Shown one piece after another: positions 16,715 through 24,368 of a stretch of DNA of 37,636 nt. Origin of the DNA: Bacillota bacterium (GTDB lineage: Bacteria > Bacillota > Clostridia > Lachnospirales > Lachnospiraceae). A program made the translations under genes and the position numbers. Positions within the stretch are counted from its first letter, which is position 1. Each line of letters opens with the position of its first letter. The DNA lies in assembly GCA_023411215.1 (NCBI GenBank), contig JAEYOY010000071.1, positions 1 to 37,636 of the forward strand, in the 5' to 3' direction. The notes under the pieces were generated by a model that worked only from the letters and a program-made list of their open reading frames with translations, was not told where the DNA came from and searched no databases.

Positions 16715-16770
16715 GCATCCTGGTGTGAAAATAAGGGCATTTTTCACACTAGGATGCCGTAAAACGGCAT
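16715..16770 (+). repeat. Two overlapping hairpins between mreC and mreD
   Basis: A long hairpin pairs GCATCCT-g-GTGTGAAAA (16715-16731) with TTTTTCACAC-t-AGGATGC (16740-16757), only the central g/t being unpaired or wobble. A second hairpin, ATGCCG (16754-16759) with CGGCAT (16765-16770), shares ATGC with the first, so the two compete. The second ends three bases before the mreD ribosome site. The GTGTGAA part resembles the first module of the composite repeat. Confidence 0.7.
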
Positions 16771-16783
16771 TATGGAGGTTAAC

Positions 16784-17293
16784 GTGAAGAGGTTGATTGT
16801 ATACATTCTTGAAATTATTATACTGTTTGTCATCCAGAGCGCTGCCTTTCATTATTTCCAGTTGGCAAATATCATGCCTAATCTGTTATTAATCCTGGTA
16901 GTCTCGACCGCCTATATGCGCGGACGACTTTCCGGCATGATGCTTGGATTTTTTAGCGGAATTATCGTTGATTTGATGTTTGGCTCCTATATTATCGGGT
17001 TATACGCTCTATTGTATCTCACAATTGGTTATGTGATGGGGTATACGAATCGTTTTTATTCCAATGACGACTACACGTTGCCGATTGTATTGATCGGAAT
17101 CAGTGATTTTTTCTATGGCTTTTTCTATTATGTATTTGAATTTTTATTACGAGGTCGTTTAAATTTTCTATATTATCTCAGAAGATTTATATTACCCGAG
17201 ATAATCTATACCATTGCTGCCTCGGTTTTATTATATAAGTTGTTACATATGATTAACAACCGTTTGGAACGTAAGCCGGAAGAGGAGGTATAA
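16784..17293 (+). CDS. mreD: Rod shape-determining protein MreD
   Basis: Polytopic membrane partner of MreC. The 169-residue protein consists almost wholly of hydrophobic segments (about five or six), beginning MKRLIVYILEIIILFVIQSA and including GRLSGMMLGFFSGIIVDLMFGS, a well-conserved MreD stretch. The start is taken as GTG, five bases after GGAGG; the ATG at 16772 lies on that ribosome site and is rejected. The stop lies two bases before the PBP2 start codon, so translation is probably coupled. Confidence 0.92.
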   Translation: MKRLIVYILEIIILFVIQSAAFHYFQLANIMPNLLLILVVSTAYMRGRLSGMMLGFFSGIIVDLMFGSYIIGLYALLYLTIGYVMGYTNRFYSNDDYTLPIVLIGISDFFYGFFYYVFEFLLRGRLNFLYYLRRFILPEIIYTIAASVLLYKLLHMINNRLERKPEEEV

Positions 17294-17295
17294 AA

Positions 17296-20145
17296 TTGTT
17301 TGATGTTATTTTGGATTATCTGAAAAGATTAATAAAGTCCAGATTATTCCCAATTACAATTATCTACATCATACTGTTTTCTGTCATCATCAACCGATTA
17401 TTTATATTACAGATTGTACAGGGACCGGAAAATGTTGCGAAAACCGTATTAAAATATGAAAAAAGCAGAGAAATCAAAAGCACTCGCGGTAATTTCTATG
17501 ACCGCAACGGTAAGCTTTTAGCATCTAATGTTTTGACCTATTCTGTAGTAATGGAGGATAGTACCAAAATTGAATCCAATGCACAGAGAAACGCGATCAT
17601 TCATCGCTTAATTCAGATCATCGAGAATAATGGTGATACGCTAGATACGGAATTTTATATCAAACAGAACGAAGAGGGTAAATTGGAGTTCACTATTGAG
17701 GGGGATGCTCTAACCCGCTTTAAGAGGAATGTTTATTCCTTTGTCCTCGATGATGATAATAATATACCGCCGGAATATCCCAGTGACACTCCGGAGGATG
17801 TATATAAGTTCTTATGTAATGGTACCGGTAATGCTTATACCAGAATGTTCGGAATCACCGAAGAATACAGCGTGGAAGATGCCTTGAAGATTATGGCTGT
17901 CCGTTATGCACTGTTCTTGAATTTCCCGAAATATGCTCAGATTACCGTTGCTTCCCATGTAAGCGATAAGACCGTAGCCGCTGTAAATGAAAGTGGTTCA
18001 GAGTTACTCGGAGTTGAAATTCAGCAGCAAACCCACCGAGTGTATGAGGATAGCTTATATTTTGCGCATATCATCGGATACACGGGCCTGATCAGCGCAG
18101 ATCAGCTGGAAACAATGAATGCAGAAAAGAAATACTATACTTCTACAGATGTAGTAGGTAAAGCGGGTCTGGAGAAAAAGTACGAAGAGATACTCGGCGG
18201 TACCAAAGGTAGTGAAACGGTAAGCGTAAATAACAGTGGAAAAGTAGTGGAAGTATTAAACCATACCGATCCAATAGCCGGAAGTGATATATATCTTACC
18301 ATCGACAGTGATTTACAGAAAAACATCTATCATATACTCGAGAAGAAGATTGCAGGAATTCTTCTGGATCATATTGTTCCGAATTTAGATTACGGAAGTA
18401 AAGGTGAAAGCGCAAGCGATATAACAATACCGATCTATGAGGTATATTTCGCTTTGATTAATAACAACATTATCGATATTAAAACTCTGAATGATAAGGA
18501 TTCAGAGCCTCGCGAGAAACAGACCTATTCTGATTATCAGGCAGAACTTACTAATGTATTCAACCAGCTCGACGGTTTACTCAAAATCAATAATACGGTA
18601 ACGAATGATAAAGCAGGTGATATGGAGGATTTTCTGGATTATTTCTATACCGTTGTATCCAAAAACCTTATCATTGCAGATAATATTGCAAAGGATGACG
18701 TAATTCTTAATAATTATAAAAATGACAAGGTCAGTCTTAGCAGTCTTCTTCAACATGCCTTGGCAAGCAATTGGGTGGATTTAGCAAAACTCGGTGTAGG
18801 TAATGAGTATTACAGTGCCGAAGAGCTTTATCAGAAGCTGATTGACTATACAAAAGATCTGTTGAAAAAGGATGACAAATTCAATAAAAAAATATACCGT
18901 AAATTGGTATTTTCGTATAAATTATCGGGAACTGAAATTTGTCTTTTATTATTCGACCAAGGTGTGTTAGAATATAAGGAAGATGATGTTAATAAGTTGA
19001 AAAACGGTAGTATATCTCCTTATGATTTTATTAGGAATAAGCTGACATCTCTGGAGATTACTCCTGCTATGTTAGCTCTGGAGCCCTGCAGCGGTTCTGT
19101 CGTTGTAACAGATGTTAATTCCGGTGATGTACTGGCAATGGTTACTTATCCAAGCTATGATAATAATAAATTTGCAAATAAGATAAATTCAGCTTATTAT
19201 AGTCAGGTATCAAATGATAAGACATCACCTATGTTAAATCGCCCTGTCTCTGAGAAGACTGCCCCTGGTTCAACCTTTAAGATGGTCACTGCCTTTGCGG
19301 CATTAGAGGAGGGCGCAACAACACCTTCTGAAGAAATCCGTGATTTAGGAGAGTTCGATAAAATCGATCCCGCTGCAAAATGTCATATTTATCCGGGTTC
19401 TCATGGCTTAGTTAATATTGAAGAAGCAATAAAGGTATCCTGTAACTATTTCTTCTACGAGATGGGTTGGAGATTAAGTATCAACAATGGTAAATTCGAT
19501 CAACAGCTAGGGCTGTCAAAGCTGGAGAAATATGCTACTCTTTTTGGATTAAATAAACCTTCCGGTATAGAATTGAATGAATCGGAACCTGAGATTTCTA
19601 CTGAGGATTCCGTACGTTCCTCCATCGGACAAGGCTCCAATGATTATACTCCTGTACAGCTTGCCAGATATATCACTACTCTGGCTAATCGCGGCACCTG
19701 TTATGATCTCACTCTGATCGACCGAACAGTTGATAAGAAGGGGAATGTAACAATAAATGACGCGAAGGTTGATCATGTCCTTAAGGATATTAAGGACAGT
19801 ACCTGGAAGAGCGTTTGGGAGGGTATGTATTCCGTGGTAAATGAACCCGGAGGCTCTGTATATAATTTATATAAAAATTTGGGTGTTACCGTAGCCGGAA
19901 AGACAGGAACCTCACAGATCAGTAAGGTGAATCCCAATAATGCATTATTTGTATCCTTTGCCCCTTATGAGAAGCCGGAAATCTCCATTACCGCAGTAAT
20001 ACCAAGAGGCTATACCTCATCGAATGCTGCCAGCTTAGAGAAGGATATATATAAGATATATTTTGAATTAGAGGATGTGGAAGATGTTCTGGAGAAGAGT
20101 GCAACCCTTCCTGAAGGCTCAAATATAGATGCCATACTCGAATAG
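17296..20145 (+). CDS. mrdA: Class B penicillin-binding protein 2 (elongation transpeptidase)
   Basis: Membrane-anchored D,D-transpeptidase that cross-links lateral-wall peptidoglycan together with the glycosyltransferase RodA. One transmembrane helix is at about 19-38, followed by the dimerisation domain opening with REIKSTRGNFYDRNG. The transpeptidase motifs are Ser659-T-F-Lys662, Ser715-C-Asn717 and Lys869-T-Gly871. At 949 residues it is long for the family; the excess is a region of about 250 residues (roughly 345-595) inserted between LTIDSDLQ and the usual GSVVVTDVNSGDVLAM. It starts at TTG, seven bases after GAGGAGG, with no competing ATG. Position between mreD and the min genes, and rodA nearby, support PBP2 rather than a division-specific PBP or SpoVD. 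Confidence 0.93.
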   Translation: MFDVILDYLKRLIKSRLFPITIIYIILFSVIINRLFILQIVQGPENVAKTVLKYEKSREIKSTRGNFYDRNGKLLASNVLTYSVVMEDSTKIESNAQRNAIIHRLIQIIENNGDTLDTEFYIKQNEEGKLEFTIEGDALTRFKRNVYSFVLDDDNNIPPEYPSDTPEDVYKFLCNGTGNAYTRMFGITEEYSVEDALKIMAVRYALFLNFPKYAQITVASHVSDKTVAAVNESGSELLGVEIQQQTHRVYEDSLYFAHIIGYTGLISADQLETMNAEKKYYTSTDVVGKAGLEKKYEEILGGTKGSETVSVNNSGKVVEVLNHTDPIAGSDIYLTIDSDLQKNIYHILEKKIAGILLDHIVPNLDYGSKGESASDITIPIYEVYFALINNNIIDIKTLNDKDSEPREKQTYSDYQAELTNVFNQLDGLLKINNTVTNDKAGDMEDFLDYFYTVVSKNLIIADNIAKDDVILNNYKNDKVSLSSLLQHALASNWVDLAKLGVGNEYYSAEELYQKLIDYTKDLLKKDDKFNKKIYRKLVFSYKLSGTEICLLLFDQGVLEYKEDDVNKLKNGSISPYDFIRNKLTSLEITPAMLALEPCSGSVVVTDVNSGDVLAMVTYPSYDNNKFANKINSAYYSQVSNDKTSPMLNRPVSEKTAPGSTFKMVTAFAALEEGATTPSEEIRDLGEFDKIDPAAKCHIYPGSHGLVNIEEAIKVSCNYFFYEMGWRLSINNGKFDQQLGLSKLEKYATLFGLNKPSGIELNESEPEISTEDSVRSSIGQGSNDYTPVQLARYITTLANRGTCYDLTLIDRTVDKKGNVTINDAKVDHVLKDIKDSTWKSVWEGMYSVVNEPGGSVYNLYKNLGVTVAGKTGTSQISKVNPNNALFVSFAPYEKPEISITAVIPRGYTSSNAASLEKDIYKIYFELEDVEDVLEKSATLPEGSNIDAILE

Positions 20146-20162
20146 AATAATATACTAGTCAA

Positions 20163-20205
20163 TACGATAGAAAGCACGCTTCGCGAACTTTCTATTGTCA
20201 TGAAT
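20163..20205 (+). repeat. 43-bp palindromic repeat, copy 1 (PBP2-minC)
   Basis: Hairpin with arms GATAGAAAG (20166) and CTTTCTATT around GCACGCTTCGCGAA, followed by GTCATGAAT. It matches the reverse complement of 26191-26233 at 38 of 43 positions by hand alignment, and a third copy at 31267-31305 less closely. It lies 35 bases before minC. Confidence 0.8.
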
Positions 20206-20239
20206 AAAATCCGGAAAATGACCGGAAAGGAGTTATGCA

Positions 20240-20905
20240 ATGAATAATTCTGTTATTATTAAGGGTAATAAATACGGTATTATTGTTGTTCTTAATCCTG
20301 ATTTGCCCTTCGAAGAACTAAAGCTTGTGATCGCCGAAAAGTTTAAAGAATCCAGCAAATTCTTCGAAAATGCAAAGATGGCGATTAGCTTTGAAGGTAG
20401 GAAGCTATCGAATGAGGAGCAAAGAGAGGTACTCGATATCATCGGTGAGAATACCGAAATGCATATCGTTTGTGTCATGGAAAATGATCCGGTGACGGAA
20501 GACACCTTCAAAAAAACGGTTGAACAGAAGTTACTTGAATTAAGTAATAATACAGGGCAGTTCTACAAGGGAATTCTTCGTTCTGGCGCATCTCTGGAGT
20601 TTGAGACCAGTGTCATTATCATCGGTGATGTAAATCATGGCGCTAGGGTTGTTTCGAAGGGTAATATCATCGTTCTTGGTGCTCTAAAAGGGAATGCTTT
20701 TGCAGGTGCTACCGGTAACACCAATTCCTTTGTAGTTGCTTTGGATATGAGCCCGACTCAAATCAGAATAGCGGACACAATTGCAAGATCTCCCGATAAA
20801 CCTCAGAAGCAAGAGGTTAAGGAGGCAAAAATTGCTTTTCTGGAAGAAGGTAATATTTATATTGAACCGCTTAACAAGAATATCCTACCGGATATATCCT
20901 TGTAG
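20240..20905 (+). CDS. minC: Septum site-determining protein MinC
   Basis: Inhibitor of FtsZ assembly, brought to the membrane by MinD so that septa do not form near the poles. The 221-residue protein has the N-terminal FtsZ-inhibiting domain (about 1-100) and the C-terminal beta-helix domain with GILRSGASLEFETSVIIIGDVNHGARVVSKGNIIV type sequence, of which 'RSG-x-IIIGDVNHGA-x-V-x-GNIIVLGALKG' is the family signature. AAAGGAG lies before the ATG. It is first of minC-minD-minE within the mre cluster, an order typical of Clostridia. Confidence 0.95.
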   Translation: MNNSVIIKGNKYGIIVVLNPDLPFEELKLVIAEKFKESSKFFENAKMAISFEGRKLSNEEQREVLDIIGENTEMHIVCVMENDPVTEDTFKKTVEQKLLELSNNTGQFYKGILRSGASLEFETSVIIIGDVNHGARVVSKGNIIVLGALKGNAFAGATGNTNSFVVALDMSPTQIRIADTIARSPDKPQKQEVKEAKIAFLEEGNIYIEPLNKNILPDISL

Positions 20906-21047
20906 TCGGTCAATTTATTAATAAGTATACTGAAAGGCGAAGCCTATTTTCCTTTCAAACACATGTCTGAAGCTATGCTTTTGACATGTCCAATCTGGAT
21001 GCTTCCTTACAAAACAAAAAAAGAGGAAAGTCCTAGTCAATAAGCAA

Positions 21048-21076
21048 GGAGGATATTTCCTCCACTATAGGAGGAA
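21048..21076 (+). promoter_or_regulatory. Competing hairpins at the minD ribosome site
   Basis: TCCTCC (21058-21063) can pair with an upstream GGAGGA (21048-21053, 4-base loop), while TTCCTCC (21057-21063) can pair with the downstream GGAGGAA (21070-21076, 6-base loop), a 7-bp stem that would bury the minD Shine-Dalgarno. The two structures exclude each other. The rest of the 181-base minC-minD gap holds another hairpin around GAAAGGCGAAGCC. Confidence 0.5.
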
Positions 21077-21086
21077 AGAGTTAAAC

Positions 21087-21875
21087 ATGGGAGAAGTTAT
21101 CGTAGTAACATCTGGTAAAGGTGGCGTTGGTAAGACCACCACTACCGCAAATGTAGGTACCGGCTTAGCTATGCTGGAAAAGAAAGTTGTATTAATTGAT
21201 ACCGATATCGGTCTTAGAAATCTGGATGTAATCATGGGCTTAGAAAATCGTATTGTCTATAATCTGGTTGATGTAATTGAGGGAACCTGCCGAATTCGTA
21301 ATGCATTGATTAAGGATAAGCGTTATCCAAATCTATATTTATTACCTTCGGCACAGACCAGAGATAAAAATGCTGTAACTCCTGAGCAGATGAAAAAGCT
21401 TGCAGATGAGCTCCGGGAAGAATTTGATTACATAATCATGGACTGTCCTGCCGGTATTGAACAAGGCTTTAAGAATGCGATTGCTGGTGCAGATAGAGCA
21501 TTAGTCGTTACCACCCCCGAAGTATCCGCTGTACGTGATGCTGACCGCATCATCGGATTATTGGAAGCGAATGAGATGAAGCAGACTCACTTAATTGTCA
21601 ATCGAATTCGTATGGATATGGTAAAACGTGGTGATATGATGTCCAGCGATGATGTATGTGAGATTCTTGCAGTCGATTTGATCGGTATCGTGCCGGATGA
21701 TGAGAATATTGTTATTTCTGCAAATCAAGGTGAGCCTTGTGTCGGAAATGATTCTCTGGCAGGACAAGCTTATATGAATATATGCAAAAGAATACTTGGT
21801 GAAGAGCTTCCTTTCCTGAATTTAGATGAGAAGCAGAGTATTTTTGGGAGACTGTTTGGTAAGCGTAAAAGATAG
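21087..21875 (+). CDS. minD: Septum site-determining ATPase MinD
   Basis: ParA-family ATPase that binds the membrane when ATP-bound and carries MinC. The 262-residue protein has the deviant Walker A SGKGGVGKTTTT at 9-20, IDTDIGLRNLDVIMGLENR, DYIIMDCPAGIEQGF and the C-terminal amphipathic membrane-targeting helix SIFGRLFGKRKR. AGGAGG lies 12 bases before the ATG, longer than usual, and can be sequestered by a hairpin. minE follows after 12 bases. Confidence 0.97.
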   Translation: MGEVIVVTSGKGGVGKTTTTANVGTGLAMLEKKVVLIDTDIGLRNLDVIMGLENRIVYNLVDVIEGTCRIRNALIKDKRYPNLYLLPSAQTRDKNAVTPEQMKKLADELREEFDYIIMDCPAGIEQGFKNAIAGADRALVVTTPEVSAVRDADRIIGLLEANEMKQTHLIVNRIRMDMVKRGDMMSSDDVCEILAVDLIGIVPDDENIVISANQGEPCVGNDSLAGQAYMNICKRILGEELPFLNLDEKQSIFGRLFGKRKR

Positions 21876-21887
21876 GGAGGTAGCGTA

Positions 21888-22163
21888 ATGGGTTTTTCGG
21901 ATTTTTTTAGAAAAAAGGGAACAGGCAGTATAGCGAAAGACCGCTTGAAGCTGGTATTAGTCTCTGATCGCGCCGGATGCTCGCCAGAGATTATGGAACA
22001 AATAAAAAACGATATTATTGCTGTAATATCGAAGTATATTGAAATTGACTTAGAAGGATTGGATATTAAAATCACTCAGATGGAATCCGAAACTAATAAC
22101 GGTTCTGTACCTGCTCTATTCGCGAATATACCGATTAAGGATTTAAAGTCCTCTAAGAAATAA
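21888..22163 (+). CDS. minE: Cell division topological specificity factor MinE
   Basis: Stimulates MinD ATPase and drives pole-to-pole or gradient behaviour of MinCD. The 91-residue protein begins with the membrane-binding MGFSDFFRKK, followed by the MinD-contact region with AKDRLKLVLVSDRAGCSPEIMEQIKNDI and the dimer domain YIEIDLEGLDIKITQ. Its presence beside a DivIVA gene in the same window means that both alternative positioning factors exist here. Confidence 0.95.
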   Translation: MGFSDFFRKKGTGSIAKDRLKLVLVSDRAGCSPEIMEQIKNDIIAVISKYIEIDLEGLDIKITQMESETNNGSVPALFANIPIKDLKSSKK

Positions 22164-22176
22164 GGATGTTGACCAG

Positions 22177-23292
22177 ATGTTGAATTTTAAGCAATATGAT
22201 TTCAAGCGATTTAATATACCCTTAATCATTGTTGTATTATTATTAGGTGCTGTTGGTACTTATTTGATTAAGCAGGTACAAACAGAAGATGAAAACTTAT
22301 TTATAAAGCAAGTAGTTGGGCTAGGCGTAGGACTCGTTGGGGCACTTATTTTATCCGTTATAGATTATCATTTCATCTCTAGCTTTTATATTGTTTTATA
22401 TATAATAAATCTGGTATTTTTGGTAATGGTAAGATTAAACGGAGTGGAACATAATAATGCAAGACGTTGGTTGAATCTTGTTGTTTTTGAATTCCAGCCC
22501 TCAGAGTTGACAAAAATAATACTAATAATATTTGCAGCTAAGCTTTACACGATTTTCCGAGCAAAAATCAATAGTTTCTGGGTGTTATTATTAGCTGTAG
22601 TATCGATTGGATTACCTACGTTTTTAATTCTAATCCAAACGAATCTTTCCACAAGCTTGGTAATATTATTTATCTTTGTAATGATGATATTTGCTGCCGG
22701 CTTAAGCTGGAAAATCATCCTTCCGATAATAGTGATCGGTATCCCTTGTTTCATGGGATTGTTCTGGTATATCCAACAGGATTATCAGGTGCTTTTGAAA
22801 CCGTATCAGCAGGAACGTGTATTATCCATCCTGAATCCGGAAGAATATGAGTCTACCATGTTTCAGCAGGATAATTCCGTCAGTGCTATCGGTTCCGGAC
22901 AGTTGAATGGTAAGCTTTTCGATCCAAAATCCGATCGCAATTATGATATTATACCGATCTCTGAAAGTGATTTTATCTTTTCGGTTGCCGGAGAAGAGTT
23001 TGGTTTCCTTGGTAGCTGTATATTATTAACCTTGTATGCTGTCATCATATATATATGTATTAAGACAGCTAAAGAGGCCCCTGATTATATGGGGATGCTG
23101 ATAGCAGTAGGTATTGCTTCCATGTTTACCTTCCAGGTGTTTGTGAACATAGGAGTAGCAACCAAATTACTGCCTAATACGGGCATCCCGTTACCTTTTT
23201 TAAGTTATGGGTTAAGCTCTTTGTTGAGCGGTATGATGGGAGTAGGTATGATTCTTAACATTCGATTACAGCCAAAAAGGGTAAGAGGTTAA
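22177..23292 (+). CDS. rodA: SEDS-family glycosyltransferase RodA
   Basis: Peptidoglycan glycosyltransferase of the SEDS family (RodA/FtsW/SpoVE) with about ten transmembrane segments over 371 residues. Family signatures are ARRWLNLVVFEFQPSELTKI, IPISESDFIFSVAGEEFGFLG, and NTGIPLPFLSYGLSSLLSGMMGVGMI near the end. The position in the mre-PBP2-min cluster favours RodA over FtsW or SpoVE. AAGGA lies upstream of the ATG, 13 bases after minE. Confidence 0.92.
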   Translation: MLNFKQYDFKRFNIPLIIVVLLLGAVGTYLIKQVQTEDENLFIKQVVGLGVGLVGALILSVIDYHFISSFYIVLYIINLVFLVMVRLNGVEHNNARRWLNLVVFEFQPSELTKIILIIFAAKLYTIFRAKINSFWVLLLAVVSIGLPTFLILIQTNLSTSLVILFIFVMMIFAAGLSWKIILPIIVIGIPCFMGLFWYIQQDYQVLLKPYQQERVLSILNPEEYESTMFQQDNSVSAIGSGQLNGKLFDPKSDRNYDIIPISESDFIFSVAGEEFGFLGSCILLTLYAVIIYICIKTAKEAPDYMGMLIAVGIASMFTFQVFVNIGVATKLLPNTGIPLPFLSYGLSSLLSGMMGVGMILNIRLQPKRVRG

Positions 23293-23298
23293 ACGCTA

Positions 23299-23376
23299 AT
23301 CACAAAAACTAGCTTTGCAACGTTTTGTGATTATGTATTCATGAAAATCGAAAGATTGCGAAGAGTACTTTCGATT
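23299..23376 (+). repeat. Two hairpins between rodA and mgsA
   Basis: AATCACAAAA (23299-23308) pairs with TTTTGTGATT (23323-23332), and AATCGAAAG (23346-23354) pairs with CTTTCGATT (23368-23376). The second has the layout of the 43-bp palindromic repeat (GAAAG, GCGAAG in the loop side, CTTTC, then GATTGTA) but diverged sequence. Neither has a T tract, so they are unlikely to terminate. Confidence 0.6.
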
Positions 23377-23416
23377 GTAGGAGCCGGTAATTCGTTCCGG
23401 CAGAAGGGAGGTAATA

Positions 23417-23815
23417 ATGAATATTGGTATGATTGCTCATGACTCAAAGAAAAAGTTAATGCAAAATTTTTGTATCGCTTACCGCGGTATTCTTAGCAAG
23501 CATAATCTTTATGCTACCGGTACCACTGGACGATTGATTGAAGAAGTTACCAATCTGACCGTTCATAAATATCTGGCAGGTCATCTTGGTGGGGTACAAC
23601 AATTAGGCTCGCAGATTGAGCACAACCAGATGGACCTGATCATATTTTTACGAGATCCGTTAACTCCAAAATCACATGAGCCGGATGTAAATAATATCTT
23701 CCAGCTCTGCGATAAGCACAATATACCTTTGGCTACCAACCTTGCGACTGCAGAACTGATAGTAAAGGCAATGGATCGCGGTGATCTTGACTGGAGAGAG
23801 CTCTTTAAATCCTGA
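23417..23815 (+). CDS. mgsA: Methylglyoxal synthase
   Basis: Converts dihydroxyacetone phosphate to methylglyoxal and phosphate, a glycolytic bypass used when phosphate is limiting. The 132-residue protein carries the whole family pattern: IGMIAHDSKKKLM, the phosphate-binding LYATGTTGRLIEE, GHLGGVQQLG, the catalytic-region aspartates in MDLIIFLRDPL, and PKSHEPDVN, NIPLATNLATAE. It is the last gene of the mre-min-rodA cluster and is followed by a large terminator. Its linkage to rod-shape genes is seen in other Clostridia, for reasons not known. Confidence 0.96.
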   Translation: MNIGMIAHDSKKKLMQNFCIAYRGILSKHNLYATGTTGRLIEEVTNLTVHKYLAGHLGGVQQLGSQIEHNQMDLIIFLRDPLTPKSHEPDVNNIFQLCDKHNIPLATNLATAELIVKAMDRGDLDWRELFKS

Positions 23816-23841
23816 TAGAAATATAAATATATATACAAATG

Positions 23842-23935
23842 AATAAAATAGATATATCTGCTTAGTATAAGATATTTATTATATTTCTATAATATCTTTT
23901 ATATTATTTTAGAATTATCTATTTTATTTTTTTAC
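23842..23935 (+). terminator. Long AT-rich inverted repeat, probable terminator of the mre-min cluster
   Basis: AATAAAATAGATA (23842-23854) pairs perfectly over 13 bp with 23916-23928, encloses an inner AAGATAT/ATATCTT hairpin, and is followed by seven or more T. It lies shortly after the mgsA stop codon. Confidence 0.7.
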
Positions 23936-23944
23936 CTATGATAA

Positions 23945-24302
23945 AAGTGTGAAAGATAGCATCTTCACACTTAAGAAGAACCCTGAAATGAGCATAGAGG
24001 ATGCTCATTCCAAGCTTCTTACCTTATTATTATTTGTAATGCAGCAAATCGGCATAATTTTAATGTGAATTATTATAGTTCAATAATTCACTCCTCCAAG
24101 TTAGTGCCTGCGTCACCAGAGTATAAATAACACACTCTGCGCAAACTAATGCAAAGAATAAGTACAAACAAAAAAGCAGGCATGTAATATTAATAAAATT
24201 TATATAATCATGAATTTTTTTTCTAATAATTGCATACTTTATGCTTGATTACATGAATTTGGCAAAGTATTTGGCACAAACCAACACTAAGGACAGGCGT
24301 AA
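23945..24302 (+). repeat. Composite multi-hairpin repeat, copy D with a trailing partial copy
   Basis: AAGTGTGAA (23945) pairs with TTCACACTT (23964-23972). Then AAGAAG (23973-23978) pairs with CTTCTT (24015-24020) enclosing AATGAGCAT (23987-23995) with ATGCTCATT (24001-24009): the same double-stem plan as copies A and B with unrelated bases. GTGAATTATT (24065-24074) with AATAATTCAC (24082-24091), AGTTAGTGCC, GCAAACT and GCAGGCATGTAAT (24176-24188) match copy C. A partial third module recurs at 24271-24302 (TTGGCACAAACC, then GGACAGGC). This accounts for most of the 550-base mgsA-dacA gap; I found no gene or clear promoter in the rest. Confidence 0.75.
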
Positions 24303-24368
24303 TATGTAAGTGAGTATGGTTATAAATTTAGGCGTTGATAGTTCGACGCTACTCAGGAGATGATACGT

